Below, piece after piece: positions 32,847-40,836 of a stretch of DNA of 44,095 nt. The translations under genes and the position numbers were made by a program. Each line of letters starts with the position of its first letter. Positions within the stretch are counted from its first letter, which is position 1. Under the pieces are notes generated by a model. It made no database searches and was not told where the DNA came from. It saw only the letters and a list, made by a program, of their open reading frames with translations. The stretch is from an uncultured Clostridia bacterium. GTDB lineage: Bacteria; Bacillota; Clostridia; Christensenellales; Aristaeellaceae. The stretch lies in contig CAMENN010000012.1 of assembly GCA_945928315.1 (NCBI GenBank), positions 1 through 44,095 of the forward strand, given 5' to 3'.

Positions 32847-34829
32847 ATGAACAAGCAGTACAGGCGCCTGCTCGCGCTGGCTGCGTGTCTGGCGCTGCTC
32901 TGTCTGACCGGCTGCGACAGGCGCACGGAGCAGAGCAGCCGCCTGCCGGTCGGCGCGGCGGAAAACGAGATCCTGACCCTGACGCCCGTGGCGCAGGACA
33001 AGGAGCTGGTCACTATCCACTACGAATACGGTCTGGACATCACCTCTGAGATCGAAAAGGCTGTCGAGGAGCGGTTCCCGAACGTCGATGTGGTCATGGT
33101 TCACGACGGTGCGAGCGATTCCATCGCGCTGATGGAGTGCAACCTCAGACACGGCACCGAATGCGACCTGATCTTCAGCCGCAGCATCTATACCCGCAGC
33201 GATCTGGCGGAGACGTACCTGCTGGATCTGTCCGGCGAGGCGTTCATCAACAACTTCTATCTCACCTCGCTGAGCACCTGCGTCAGCCCGGATGGCGGGC
33301 TGTATTACCTGCCCGGCCCGGCGAACATGTACGGCGTGATCTATGACAAGACCGTGCTGGAGGAAAACGGCTGGGCGGTGCCGGACAGCTACAGCGGGTT
33401 CGTGGAGCTGATCCGGACCATCGACAATGCCGGCCTGACCGTCATGGAGAACATCGACGGCGAGGTCAGCGAGGTGCCGGTGCGCGCCATCCGCCCCTCG
33501 ATCAAGTTCTCGGACGCCTTCCGCAGCCTGTTCTATCCCTTTGCCTACCGGGAGCTGTTCGCCGGGCAGGAGAACCTCGAGTGGCTGACCGCCTATCAGC
33601 GCGGGGAGGGCAGCATGGTGGGGCACATGGAGCCGTTCATCGACATCCTGCGGCGGCTCTTCGAGGACGGCGTCGTGCGCCCGGAGGACTGGGATTACCT
33701 GCCCCGCTACCGCCTGCCGATGCTGTGCGACACGCATTCCACCGTCATGATCCTCGGCCCGCTGAACACCTTCGCCAACGAGCAGCTGGTGAACAGCGAT
33801 CATGAGTTCGCCATTCTGCCCATGTTTACCGGCGATGATCCGGACAGTGACTACCTGTATTCCATTCCCACCTACTTCATGGGCATCAGCAGGGCGTCCG
33901 CGGAGGTCAGCCCGGAGCGCAGGCAGCTCCTTCTGGACATCATGGGCTTCATCTGCGCGCCGGATGCGCAGGAAAAGCTCTTCGGCGAGGCCAATACGCT
34001 GGTCTCCAACATCAAGGGCGTCAATCCCGGGGAGAACAGCTTCAACGCTGCCATCAAGGAGACCATCGAGGAGGGCCGCATCATCACCGATTTCTACACC
34101 TTGGCGGAGACGGCGCTCAACAGCGGCGCGCGGGACGTGGTTTCGGGCGCCATCACCGGGGAGGAATACCTGCTCGCCGGCGATGCGGCCCGGGATCAGT
34201 GGCTGAGCGGCACGCTGTTCGCCGAGCCGCAGGTGCTGGGCACCTGCGAGGAGACGCTCACCCGCTTTGAAACGGCCCTGCTGGTCGGCCAGATCTACCG
34301 CGACGTGACCGGGGCGGACATCGCGCTGGTGTATGTGAACACCGGGGATCAGGGCGTCAACTGCCGCCTGTTCGAGGGCACGGTGGATACCACCGACCTG
34401 AACAACATCGCGCCCGACCGCACCAGCGCGGCAGGCGAGGGCATCGCCTCGGGCTCGCTCACGGGCCGCCAGATTCTGGAATGCCTGAACGGCGCGAGCG
34501 CGCAGGTGGGCAATTCCAGCCAGTGGTATTATGTGGCCTCCGGGCTGAACGTCGAGTTCGCCCCGTGGATGCCCACCGGGGAGCGCCTGGTCAGCTGCAC
34601 GCTGCCGGACGGCAGTCCGCTCGAGCCGGACGCCCTGTACCGGGTTGCGTACATGAGCGACAAGATCTTCACCGTCGAGGGAGACAGCATCATCGCGCTG
34701 GCGCCCGGGGATGAGCAGATCGTGGAAGGCGGATGGTCGGAGCTCTTCCCGAAATGGATCGGGGAGCACGGCGGCGTGATCCGGCGACCGGAGCAGACCA
34801 CCGTGCTGAACTGGATGACGAAGGAATAA
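32847..34829 (+). CDS. Lipoprotein fusing a solute-binding domain to a 5'-nucleotidase C-terminal domain
   Basis: Signal peptide with lipobox (CLTGC, Cys23), so anchored outside the membrane. Residues about 50-440 read as an ABC-type extracellular solute-binding protein: a first lobe with VTIHYEYGLDITSEIEKAVEERFP, GGLYYLPGPANMYGVIYDKTVLEENGW (the typical 'ndllydk' strand), FAILPMFTGDD and YFMGISRAS. Residues about 458-607 match the 5'-nucleotidase C-terminal domain: ETALLVGQIYRDVTGADIALV, then a CRLFEGTVDTTDLNNIAPD block, SLTGRQILECLNG and WYYVASGLNVEF. No metallophosphatase (catalytic) half is present, so it should bind rather than hydrolyse. GAGGGGGAAAA marks the ATG. It ends 25 bases before a hybrid kinase, so a ligand-sensing partner role is inferred. 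Confidence 0.8.
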   Translation: MNKQYRRLLALAACLALLCLTGCDRRTEQSSRLPVGAAENEILTLTPVAQDKELVTIHYEYGLDITSEIEKAVEERFPNVDVVMVHDGASDSIALMECNLRHGTECDLIFSRSIYTRSDLAETYLLDLSGEAFINNFYLTSLSTCVSPDGGLYYLPGPANMYGVIYDKTVLEENGWAVPDSYSGFVELIRTIDNAGLTVMENIDGEVSEVPVRAIRPSIKFSDAFRSLFYPFAYRELFAGQENLEWLTAYQRGEGSMVGHMEPFIDILRRLFEDGVVRPEDWDYLPRYRLPMLCDTHSTVMILGPLNTFANEQLVNSDHEFAILPMFTGDDPDSDYLYSIPTYFMGISRASAEVSPERRQLLLDIMGFICAPDAQEKLFGEANTLVSNIKGVNPGENSFNAAIKETIEEGRIITDFYTLAETALNSGARDVVSGAITGEEYLLAGDAARDQWLSGTLFAEPQVLGTCEETLTRFETALLVGQIYRDVTGADIALVYVNTGDQGVNCRLFEGTVDTTDLNNIAPDRTSAAGEGIASGSLTGRQILECLNGASAQVGNSSQWYYVASGLNVEFAPWMPTGERLVSCTLPDGSPLEPDALYRVAYMSDKIFTVEGDSIIALAPGDEQIVEGGWSELFPKWIGEHGGVIRRPEQTTVLNWMTKE

Positions 34830-34854
34830 GCCCGGGCCCGGGAGGAAGGTACAG

Positions 34855-37797
34855 ATGGAAAAGCAATTCCGACACAACCGGTTGATCATGGTCTGCGTGC
34901 TGTTGATCTTCCTGGTGCTCTCCTGGGCCCTCGTGAACATCCTGGTCGGCCAGGTCGGCAGGAGCGCGGACGAGGAGGTCCTGACCCACATCCGGGAGAA
35001 CACGGAGCAGCTGTATTACAGCTTCAGCAACCGGATTGAGGACACCTGGACGATCATGCGGATTGAGGCCCAGAGCCTTGGCCGGCTGGCCGATGCCTCC
35101 GAGCAGGAGGTGCTCGAGGTGATCGCCCTGCTGCAGGAGCAATCCGTCGCCAACGACGTTTACCTGATCAACAAGGAGGGGCGGTATCTGGACGGCAGCG
35201 GCCGGGCCGGGCAGTGGCAGCTGGACGCGAGCATGCTGCCGCTGCTGCGCGGCGAGGAGACGCTCTGCCGCCTGCGCCAGCGGGATACCGGCGCGGACTG
35301 CCTCGACTTTGCGGTCCTGCTGGATACGCCGCTGACCGAGCACGGCTACTGCATCCTGCTGCTGGAATACACGCCGGACACCTTCCTCAAGGTGCTGGAG
35401 CTGAAGACCTATGGCGGGCAGGGCGTCGCCTATGTGGTGGACAGCGCGGGGTGGACCCTGTTCAGGTCGGAGGGCACGCTGCCCACCGACCATGTGCAGA
35501 ATTACTTTTTCTACCAGTTTCTGGAGGGTATGGCGTTCGAGGGGAATGAGGAGATCACGGACGCGGATGCGCTGCGCGCCGCGGTCAATGCGGGAGAGTC
35601 GGACGCCGTCTATGTCTCCGGGGAGGAATACGCCTATGCGCTCAGCTTCCGGCCCCTGAGCATCATGGACTGGCACCTGATCCTGATGGTGGAGCGCTCC
35701 GTCATCTCGGGCGGGCGCATGGAGTACATGCGGCAGGTGCAGTGGATCGCGCTGTGCGCCAACCTGTTCATCCTGGCGGTCTGTCTGGGCTTCTACTGGC
35801 TCAATTCCCTGTGGATCAACCGGCGCGCGGCGGTGCAGCTCTCCAGCCGCGAACGGATCATCCATGTGCTGTCCGTCAACAGTCAGGGCGTCTATCTGCT
35901 AATGGAGTCCACCACGGGCCGGTGCACCTTTGCCAGCGAGAGTCTGCAGAGCATGCTGGGCGTCGAGCCGCAGTCCCTGATGGGCAGGCCCGTGAGCATC
36001 CTTTTGGAGATGTTCGGCAATCCGGCGCTGCAGAAGATGCTTCAGGCGTGGGACAGGAAGGTCATGCTCGATTCGGAGCGCTTTCTCTTTCACGCGGAGC
36101 CGGATGATGAGGGCAGATACCTGCGCGTCCGCGTGTTCCCACCCCTCAAGGGCGAGGTGGTCATGGCCGTGCTGGATGAGACGGCGGATGCCCGGCGCGA
36201 GAAGGCGCTCGAGGACGCTGTCAACCTGGCCAGAAGCGCCAATCAGGCGAAGAGCATGTTCCTCTCCAACATGAGCCACGACATCCGGACTCCGATGAAC
36301 GCGATTATCGGCTTCACGACGCTGGCCATCGCCAATCAGGACAAGCCGGACAAGGTGAAGGACTATCTGTCTAAGATCCTTGCCTCGGGCAATCATCTGC
36401 TATCGCTGATCAACGATGTGCTCGACATGAGCCGTATCGAGAGCGGCAGGATTCATCTGGACGAGCAGGAGGCCAACCTCTCCGACATCTTCCACGACCT
36501 CAAGACGATCATCAGCGGACAGATTCACGCCAGGCAGCTCGAGCTGTACATGGACATCATGGACGTCACGGACGAGGAAGTGTTCTGCGACAAGACGCGC
36601 CTCAACCAGGTGCTGCTCAACCTGCTCTCCAACGCCATCAAGTTCACAGCGCCGGGAGGCACCATCACCGTGCGCGTCGCGCAACTGCCGGGCGCGCCGG
36701 AGGGGAAGGGGCTGTACGAGATCCGCGTGAAGGACACCGGCATCGGCATGAGCTCGGAGTTTGCCCGGCGGATCTTCGAGCCGTTTGAGCGCGAGCGCAC
36801 CTCGACCGTGAGCCGGATTCAGGGCACGGGTCTGGGCATGGCCATCTCCAAGAACATCATCGACATGATGGGCGGGGAGATTGCGGTCACGACCGAGCAG
36901 GACAAGGGGACGGAATTCGTGGTGCGCCTGACGCTCAAGCTGCAGTCCGAGCGCCGTCGTGTGGAGGTCATCCGCGAGCTGGCCGGCCTCAAGGGGCTTG
37001 TGGTGGACGACGACTTCAACACCTGCGACAGCGTCACCAGGATGCTCCTGCAGGTGGGCATGCGCTCGGAGTGGACCCTGTCCGGCAAGGAGGCCGTGCT
37101 CCGTGCGAGGCAGTCGCTGGAGATCGGCGATCCGTTCCAGGCCTACATCATCGACTGGCGCCTGCCGGACATGAACGGCATCGAGGTCACCCGCCAGATC
37201 CGCCGCCTGGGCGACGAGACGCCGATCATCATCCTCACGGCGTACGACTGGGAGGAGATCGAGGTGGAGGCGCGTGCCGCGGGCGTGACGGCCTTCTGCG
37301 AGAAGCCGATGTTCATGAGCGACCTTCGGGATACCCTGCTGCGCGCGCTGGGACGGGAGACGGAGAAGACGGACGCGCTGCCCGGCGCGGACGGAGATGA
37401 AGACCTCGCGGGCAAGCGCATTCTGCTGGTGGAGGACAACGACCTGAACCGCGAAATCGGCTGCGAGATCCTGACGGAGTACGGATTTGCCGTCGATGAA
37501 GCGGAGAATGGCGAGGAGGCCGTGCGCAAGGTGTCCCGCTCCGCGCCCGGGCAGTACGATCTGGTGCTGATGGACATTCAGATGCCCATCATGGACGGCT
37601 GCGAGGCCGCACGCAGGATTCGCGCGCTGGAGAATCCGGCGCTGGCGTCTCTGCCGATCATCGCCATGACCGCCAACGCCTTTGAGGATGACCGCAGGGC
37701 GGCGATTGACAGCGGCATGAACGGCTTCCTCTCCAAGCCCATCGACATCGCCGAGGTGATCGAGACGATCCGGGCGGTGTTCAGGCAGAAGCGCTGA
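34855..37797 (+). CDS. Hybrid histidine kinase with extracellular sensor, PAS and two receivers
   Basis: A 980-aa membrane kinase. TM1 is at about 10-32, a dCache-like extracytoplasmic sensor at about 35-285 (DVYLINKEGRYLDGSG, YVVDSAGWTLFRSEG), and TM2 at about 297-317. A PAS-like domain covers about 335-445. HisKA carries H475 (NMSHDIRTPMNAIIGF), and the ATPase has NLLSNAIKFTAPGG, DTGIGM and GTGLGMAI. Receiver 1 has D767 (IIDWRLPD) and receiver 2 has D907 (LMDIQMPIMDG); both keep the Lys. No output domain or HPt is present, so phosphate must leave to another protein, possibly the stand-alone receiver upstream. Co-transcribed with the binding-protein fusion. Confidence 0.93.
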   Translation: MEKQFRHNRLIMVCVLLIFLVLSWALVNILVGQVGRSADEEVLTHIRENTEQLYYSFSNRIEDTWTIMRIEAQSLGRLADASEQEVLEVIALLQEQSVANDVYLINKEGRYLDGSGRAGQWQLDASMLPLLRGEETLCRLRQRDTGADCLDFAVLLDTPLTEHGYCILLLEYTPDTFLKVLELKTYGGQGVAYVVDSAGWTLFRSEGTLPTDHVQNYFFYQFLEGMAFEGNEEITDADALRAAVNAGESDAVYVSGEEYAYALSFRPLSIMDWHLILMVERSVISGGRMEYMRQVQWIALCANLFILAVCLGFYWLNSLWINRRAAVQLSSRERIIHVLSVNSQGVYLLMESTTGRCTFASESLQSMLGVEPQSLMGRPVSILLEMFGNPALQKMLQAWDRKVMLDSERFLFHAEPDDEGRYLRVRVFPPLKGEVVMAVLDETADARREKALEDAVNLARSANQAKSMFLSNMSHDIRTPMNAIIGFTTLAIANQDKPDKVKDYLSKILASGNHLLSLINDVLDMSRIESGRIHLDEQEANLSDIFHDLKTIISGQIHARQLELYMDIMDVTDEEVFCDKTRLNQVLLNLLSNAIKFTAPGGTITVRVAQLPGAPEGKGLYEIRVKDTGIGMSSEFARRIFEPFERERTSTVSRIQGTGLGMAISKNIIDMMGGEIAVTTEQDKGTEFVVRLTLKLQSERRRVEVIRELAGLKGLVVDDDFNTCDSVTRMLLQVGMRSEWTLSGKEAVLRARQSLEIGDPFQAYIIDWRLPDMNGIEVTRQIRRLGDETPIIILTAYDWEEIEVEARAAGVTAFCEKPMFMSDLRDTLLRALGRETEKTDALPGADGDEDLAGKRILLVEDNDLNREIGCEILTEYGFAVDEAENGEEAVRKVSRSAPGQYDLVLMDIQMPIMDGCEAARRIRALENPALASLPIIAMTANAFEDDRRAAIDSGMNGFLSKPIDIAEVIETIRAVFRQKR

Positions 37798-39446
37798 TTG
37801 CCTGACTTTCCCGCGCGACAGGACGCATGCCTTCGGACAAAGCAAAAGCCTCGGGCGGGGCGGTCCGGGGGCATGCGTTTTTGCTGTTCGGGCAGAGCGG
37901 AGGGTAGAGAGGATTTCCGATGGGACAGGAAAAGCCCCGGACGAACGCATCGTCCGGGGCTTGCTGGCTCCCCAGCCAATCTGATATCCGAACCGCTATT
38001 ATTCTTTTTCTCGACGAGGTGCAAGTCGTTCAGCGTAATGGTTTCCGATCCTTCATGGAAATTGTAGGTGATGACCAGCCTGTCGTCGTAGAGAAAGATG
38101 GCATTGACGAAGGTGTCGATCAGCATTTTGCGTTGGGACTGTTGCTCGACATTCATGCTGCGAAAGCGATGGAGGAAGAAGCGAAGCTGTTCCTCACTGA
38201 TGCGGGGCTTGGAGAGCTTCTCGCAGGCAATTTTGCTTTCGAGGCTGTCCCGCGCAGCTTCCAGCTCATCCAGGCGTTCCTTGGTCGAGCGGGTCAAAAG
38301 CCCCTGTTCAATGGCGCTTAGCAGATTGCGGATAGCATTGTTGGTGTCGCGGAGCTGCTTTTCGTACAGCGGAAGCAGCGAGTTTTCTGCGTTTTGCAGC
38401 TCCATCAGAGCAGCCACAATAGCGTCAACTGTTGCGTCGTTCATCAGCATCTTCATTGTTGCATTGACGACGAGATCCTCGATCCATTCCTTCCTGACGG
38501 CCTTCTTCTTGCAGTCTGCCCTTCGTTTCTTGACGGAAACGCACTTGTAGTAGTGATGGACCGCTCCGCTGCGGCTGGTACCGCACTCCCCGCATAGATA
38601 GGCACCGCAATACCCGCAGAACAGCTTGGTTGTCAGCAGGTAATCATCCTCTGCCTTATGACGGGCAGGGGCTTTTTTGTTTTTGGCCATCATATCCTGA
38701 ACGCGGTCAAACAGGTTCTGTGGCACGATGGCCGGGATCGCATTGGGAACGATGACGTCTTTATAGCTGTATTCACCGATATAGCGTCGGTTGTTCAGCA
38801 TTCTCTGTATGCTGCCAGGCTTGATTTCTCCGCCAAGGGTATTTCGGATGCCGTTTTCCTTGAAAAAAGCGGCAATCTCTTTCATAGTTGAACCTTCTGC
38901 ATAGCGCTTGAATGCCTCAAGCACGAAAGGAGCGGTTACTGGATCAGGCTGAAAGTGCTGCTCCGCATCAATGATATAGCCAACAGGGCGTGTGCCGCCG
39001 TTGCATTTTCCTTTGAGAGCGTTTTCAGTCATGCCCCGGTGAACCTTCTCGGCAAGATCGGCAGAGTAATACTCAGCATAGCCCTCCAAAACGGATTCAA
39101 GGATGATTCCCTCTGCACCCTCGGAAATCTGCTCTGTTGCAGAGACAACCTTGACACCGTTTTTCTTGAGCTGCAGCTTATATCGGGTGCTGTCATACCG
39201 ATCACGGGAAAATCTGTCCAGCTTCCAAACGATAACCATGTCAAAGAGACGCTTATCGCTGTCCTTGATCATGGCTTGGAACTCAGGACGATTGTCTGTT
39301 CTGGCGGAATAGGCCCGATCAATGTAATGCTTCAGAATTGTGATGTCGTTCTTCTCAGCAAAGGCAGTGCATTCACGAATCTGACCTTCGATGGATTCCT
39401 CACGCTGATTATCGGAGGAATAGCGGGCATAGATGACGGCTTTCAT
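37578..39446 (-). CDS. Large serine recombinase (resolvase/integrase), frame running into host DNA
   Basis: Site-specific DNA recombinase of a mobile element. The N-terminal catalytic domain (VIYARYSSDNQ, catalytic Ser10; WKLDRFSRD) precedes a Recombinase domain (NGGTRPVGYII, EAFKRYAEGSTMKEIAAFF, RRYIGEYSYKDVIVPNAIPAIV). A zinc ribbon (LFCGYCGAYLCGECG ... KCVSVKKRRADC) and a coiled coil follow. The family-like part stops at about LVEKKNNSGSD (near 38000). Beyond that the frame crosses a strong minus-strand terminator and 220 bases of antisense of the hybrid kinase gene before a stop at 37578. So the true C-terminus is probably near 37.95 kb. It starts in an ATGA overlap with the XRE gene. Lower G+C than the host genes. 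Confidence 0.9.
   Translation of the reverse strand: MKAVIYARYSSDNQREESIEGQIRECTAFAEKNDITILKHYIDRAYSARTDNRPEFQAMIKDSDKRLFDMVIVWKLDRFSRDRYDSTRYKLQLKKNGVKVVSATEQISEGAEGIILESVLEGYAEYYSADLAEKVHRGMTENALKGKCNGGTRPVGYIIDAEQHFQPDPVTAPFVLEAFKRYAEGSTMKEIAAFFKENGIRNTLGGEIKPGSIQRMLNNRRYIGEYSYKDVIVPNAIPAIVPQNLFDRVQDMMAKNKKAPARHKAEDDYLLTTKLFCGYCGAYLCGECGTSRSGAVHHYYKCVSVKKRRADCKKKAVRKEWIEDLVVNATMKMLMNDATVDAIVAALMELQNAENSLLPLYEKQLRDTNNAIRNLLSAIEQGLLTRSTKERLDELEAARDSLESKIACEKLSKPRISEEQLRFFLHRFRSMNVEQQSQRKMLIDTFVNAIFLYDDRLVITYNFHEGSETITLNDLHLVEKKNNSGSDIRLAGEPASPGRCVRPGLFLSHRKSSLPSALPEQQKRMPPDRPARGFCFVRRHASCRAGKSGNQRFCLNTARIVSITSAMSMGLERKPFMPLSIAALRSSSKALAVMAMIGRDASAGFSSARILRAASQPSMMGI
37823..37882 (+). terminator. 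Terminator of the hybrid kinase gene
   Basis: Nine-bp stem ACGCATGCC / GGCATGCGT with an inner GGAC/GTCC pairing, followed by TTTTTGC. Confidence 0.8.
37928..37962 (-). terminator. Minus-strand terminator inside the recombinase frame
   Basis: A 13-bp stem AAGCCCCGGACGA / TCGTCCGGGGCTT with a five-base loop; read on the minus strand CTTTTCC follows. It would end the recombinase transcript although the frame has no stop codon before it. Confidence 0.82.
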
Positions 39447-39796
39447 GATTGCTCCTCCATGATGCGATATAGGCTGTCCTTTAGCTTCGCATTAGCAGGC
39501 GTCCCGGGCTCAAAGCATACATCGAGAAATCTGCGGATCTCTTCCTGCTGTGGTTTGAGCTTCGGATGGAAACCGTAGGTTTGCCCCTGCGGATTATCCG
39601 TTCGGCCAAAAATATAATCAAGGGATACATCGAAGTAGTCTGCATAGCGTCTGAACAGGGCAACAGACGGCGTGCTTTGACCATTTTCGTACCGATTGAG
39701 GCTGGATTGAGAGGTGCCCAATTCAGCAGCAAGCTTTTCCTGAGAAATGCCGACGGATTCTCTCAGGGAACGAAGACGTTTGGCACAGGATTCCAT
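39443..39796 (-). CDS. XRE-family helix-turn-helix repressor
   Basis: An HTH_3 domain at about residues 6-62 (LRSLRESVGISQEKLAAELGTSQSSLNRYENGQSTPSV), then YADYFDVSLDYIFGRTDNP, as in phage and ICE repressors. The rest is a short helical tail. It is cotranscribed with the serine recombinase downstream (four-base overlap). The start is ATG 39796; the GTG in the track abuts the GAGGAG ribosome site. A perfect inverted repeat sits in its promoter and is the likely autorepression site. Confidence 0.92.
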   Translation of the reverse strand: MESCAKRLRSLRESVGISQEKLAAELGTSQSSLNRYENGQSTPSVALFRRYADYFDVSLDYIFGRTDNPQGQTYGFHPKLKPQQEEIRRFLDVCFEPGTPANAKLKDSLYRIMEEQS

Positions 39797-39821
39797 AGGA
39801 GTCACCTCCTCTAATCTATGG

Positions 39822-39853
39822 CATATGATAACCCATCATATGGAATTTGTCAA
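39822..39853 (-). promoter_or_regulatory. Promoter and operator of the XRE/recombinase pair
   Basis: Minus strand: -35 TTGACA (39848-39853), 17-bp spacer, -10 TATCAT (39825-39830). A perfect inverted repeat CATATGAT-N5-ATCATATG (39822-39842) covers the -10 and part of the spacer, which fits a dimeric HTH repressor shutting off its own promoter. Confidence 0.85.
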
Positions 39854-39920
39854 CCCGAAGGAGTTTGATGCAATCATTTCTCAGAAGAAACAGAGAATAT
39901 TGTCAAGTGTATCGGTAGGA

Positions 39921-39959
39921 CAGCTCTGGACAGTTTCGGCAAAAATGCTGTGTTAGAAT
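39921..39959 (+). promoter_or_regulatory. Decamer-repeat promoter, copy A
   Basis: Two 10-bp direct repeats (CAGCTCTGGA, CAGTTTCGGC) are followed after 13 bases by -10 TAGAAT, then GGTAGGGCAAAAGATGAT. Spacing and the flanking AAAATGCTGTG are the same as in copy B at 43.55 kb, so the two are related by duplication. The transcript would enter the 205-base leader of the downstream two-component operon. Confidence 0.6.
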
Positions 39960-40094
39960 GGTAGGGCAAAAGATGATGCCATGGTCTACAGCTGCATCAA
40001 AAAACTGTTCTGCAAAAATCTGTTGTATTTTCCCGTGAGGCTTTACCCGGATGCAGATTTCTTCTCTCTGCCAGATCATCAGTCGCCCATCGGA

Positions 40095-40138
40095 TTTACA
40101 ACAATGTTACACGCACACAAAGAGGGGTATGTTATAAT
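40095..40138 (+). promoter_or_regulatory. Extended -10 promoter of the second two-component system, with TTACA direct repeat
   Basis: TGTTATAAT (-10 at 40133-40138, with TG extension) has no good -35. Instead, TTTACA (40095) and GTTACA (40106) form an 11-bp direct repeat ending near where the -35 box should be. OmpR-family regulators often bind such spaced repeats, so autoregulation by the product is plausible. Nothing else is recognised in 39960-40094. Confidence 0.55.
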
Positions 40139-40167
40139 CAGAAGTTGAAAGGAAGGAGGCGTATGTG

Positions 40168-40836
40168 ATGGCCAATATCCTAGTTGTTGAAGATGACACT
40201 GCGATTCGTCAGGTGCTTGTTATGCATCTGGAACTGGTTGGTCATACATGCCGAGAAGCGGATAATGCATCTGTTGCGCGTACCTTGCTGGATGACTTTG
40301 TGCCGGATGCTGCACTGTTGGATGTGATGATGCCCGGGGAGGATGGATTTTCGCTCGGTGAAGCGCTGATTTCGCGAGGGATTCCAGTGCTGTTTGTCAC
40401 AGCGAAGACAGCGGTGTCTGACCGCGTTCGTGGACTGCGCATGGGCGCAGAGGATTATATCCTCAAACCGTTTGAGCCGGCAGAGCTTTTGGCGCGAGTG
40501 GAAAACATCTTGCGCCGTACGCATAGAGAGGATGCTGTGTTTACTTGCCCGGGGCTGGAAATTGACATTGGGGCCCGCCGTGTCATCTGTTCCGGAAATC
40601 TTGTGCCGCTTACTTCACTGGAATTTGACCTGTTGGCAATGCTTGTGCGTCGCCGTAATGTCGCTATGAGCAGAGAAGAACTGCTTGACGGCGTATGGGG
40701 CTATCATTATGCAGGAGAAACGCGTACTGTAGATGTGCATGTGCAGCGGCTGCGCAGCAAGATCGGCGCGGGCTTTATCGAGACGGTGTACAAATACGGT
40801 TACCGCTTCAACGATAGTGGAGGAGGACCGGTATGA
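40168..40836 (+). CDS. OmpR/PhoB-family response regulator (second system)
   Basis: Receiver (ILVVEDD, phospho-acceptor D52 in LLDVMMPGEDGF, Thr in FVTAKT, Lys in ILKPFEPAEL) plus winged helix (LVPLTSLEFDLLAMLVRRRN, TRTVDVHVQRLRSKIG, FIETVYKYGYRF). GGAGG lies eight bases before ATG 40168; the GTG in the track is one codon earlier. It overlaps its kinase by four bases. The gene is AT-richer than the first system and not closely similar to it. Confidence 0.93.
   Translation: MANILVVEDDTAIRQVLVMHLELVGHTCREADNASVARTLLDDFVPDAALLDVMMPGEDGFSLGEALISRGIPVLFVTAKTAVSDRVRGLRMGAEDYILKPFEPAELLARVENILRRTHREDAVFTCPGLEIDIGARRVICSGNLVPLTSLEFDLLAMLVRRRNVAMSREELLDGVWGYHYAGETRTVDVHVQRLRSKIGAGFIETVYKYGYRFNDSGGGPV

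Noticed and set aside
32742-35003. 753-aa minus-strand ORF antisense to the binding-protein fusion
   Set aside because: Shadow frame without motifs; the plus-strand gene has a signal peptide, lipobox, promoter and ribosome site.
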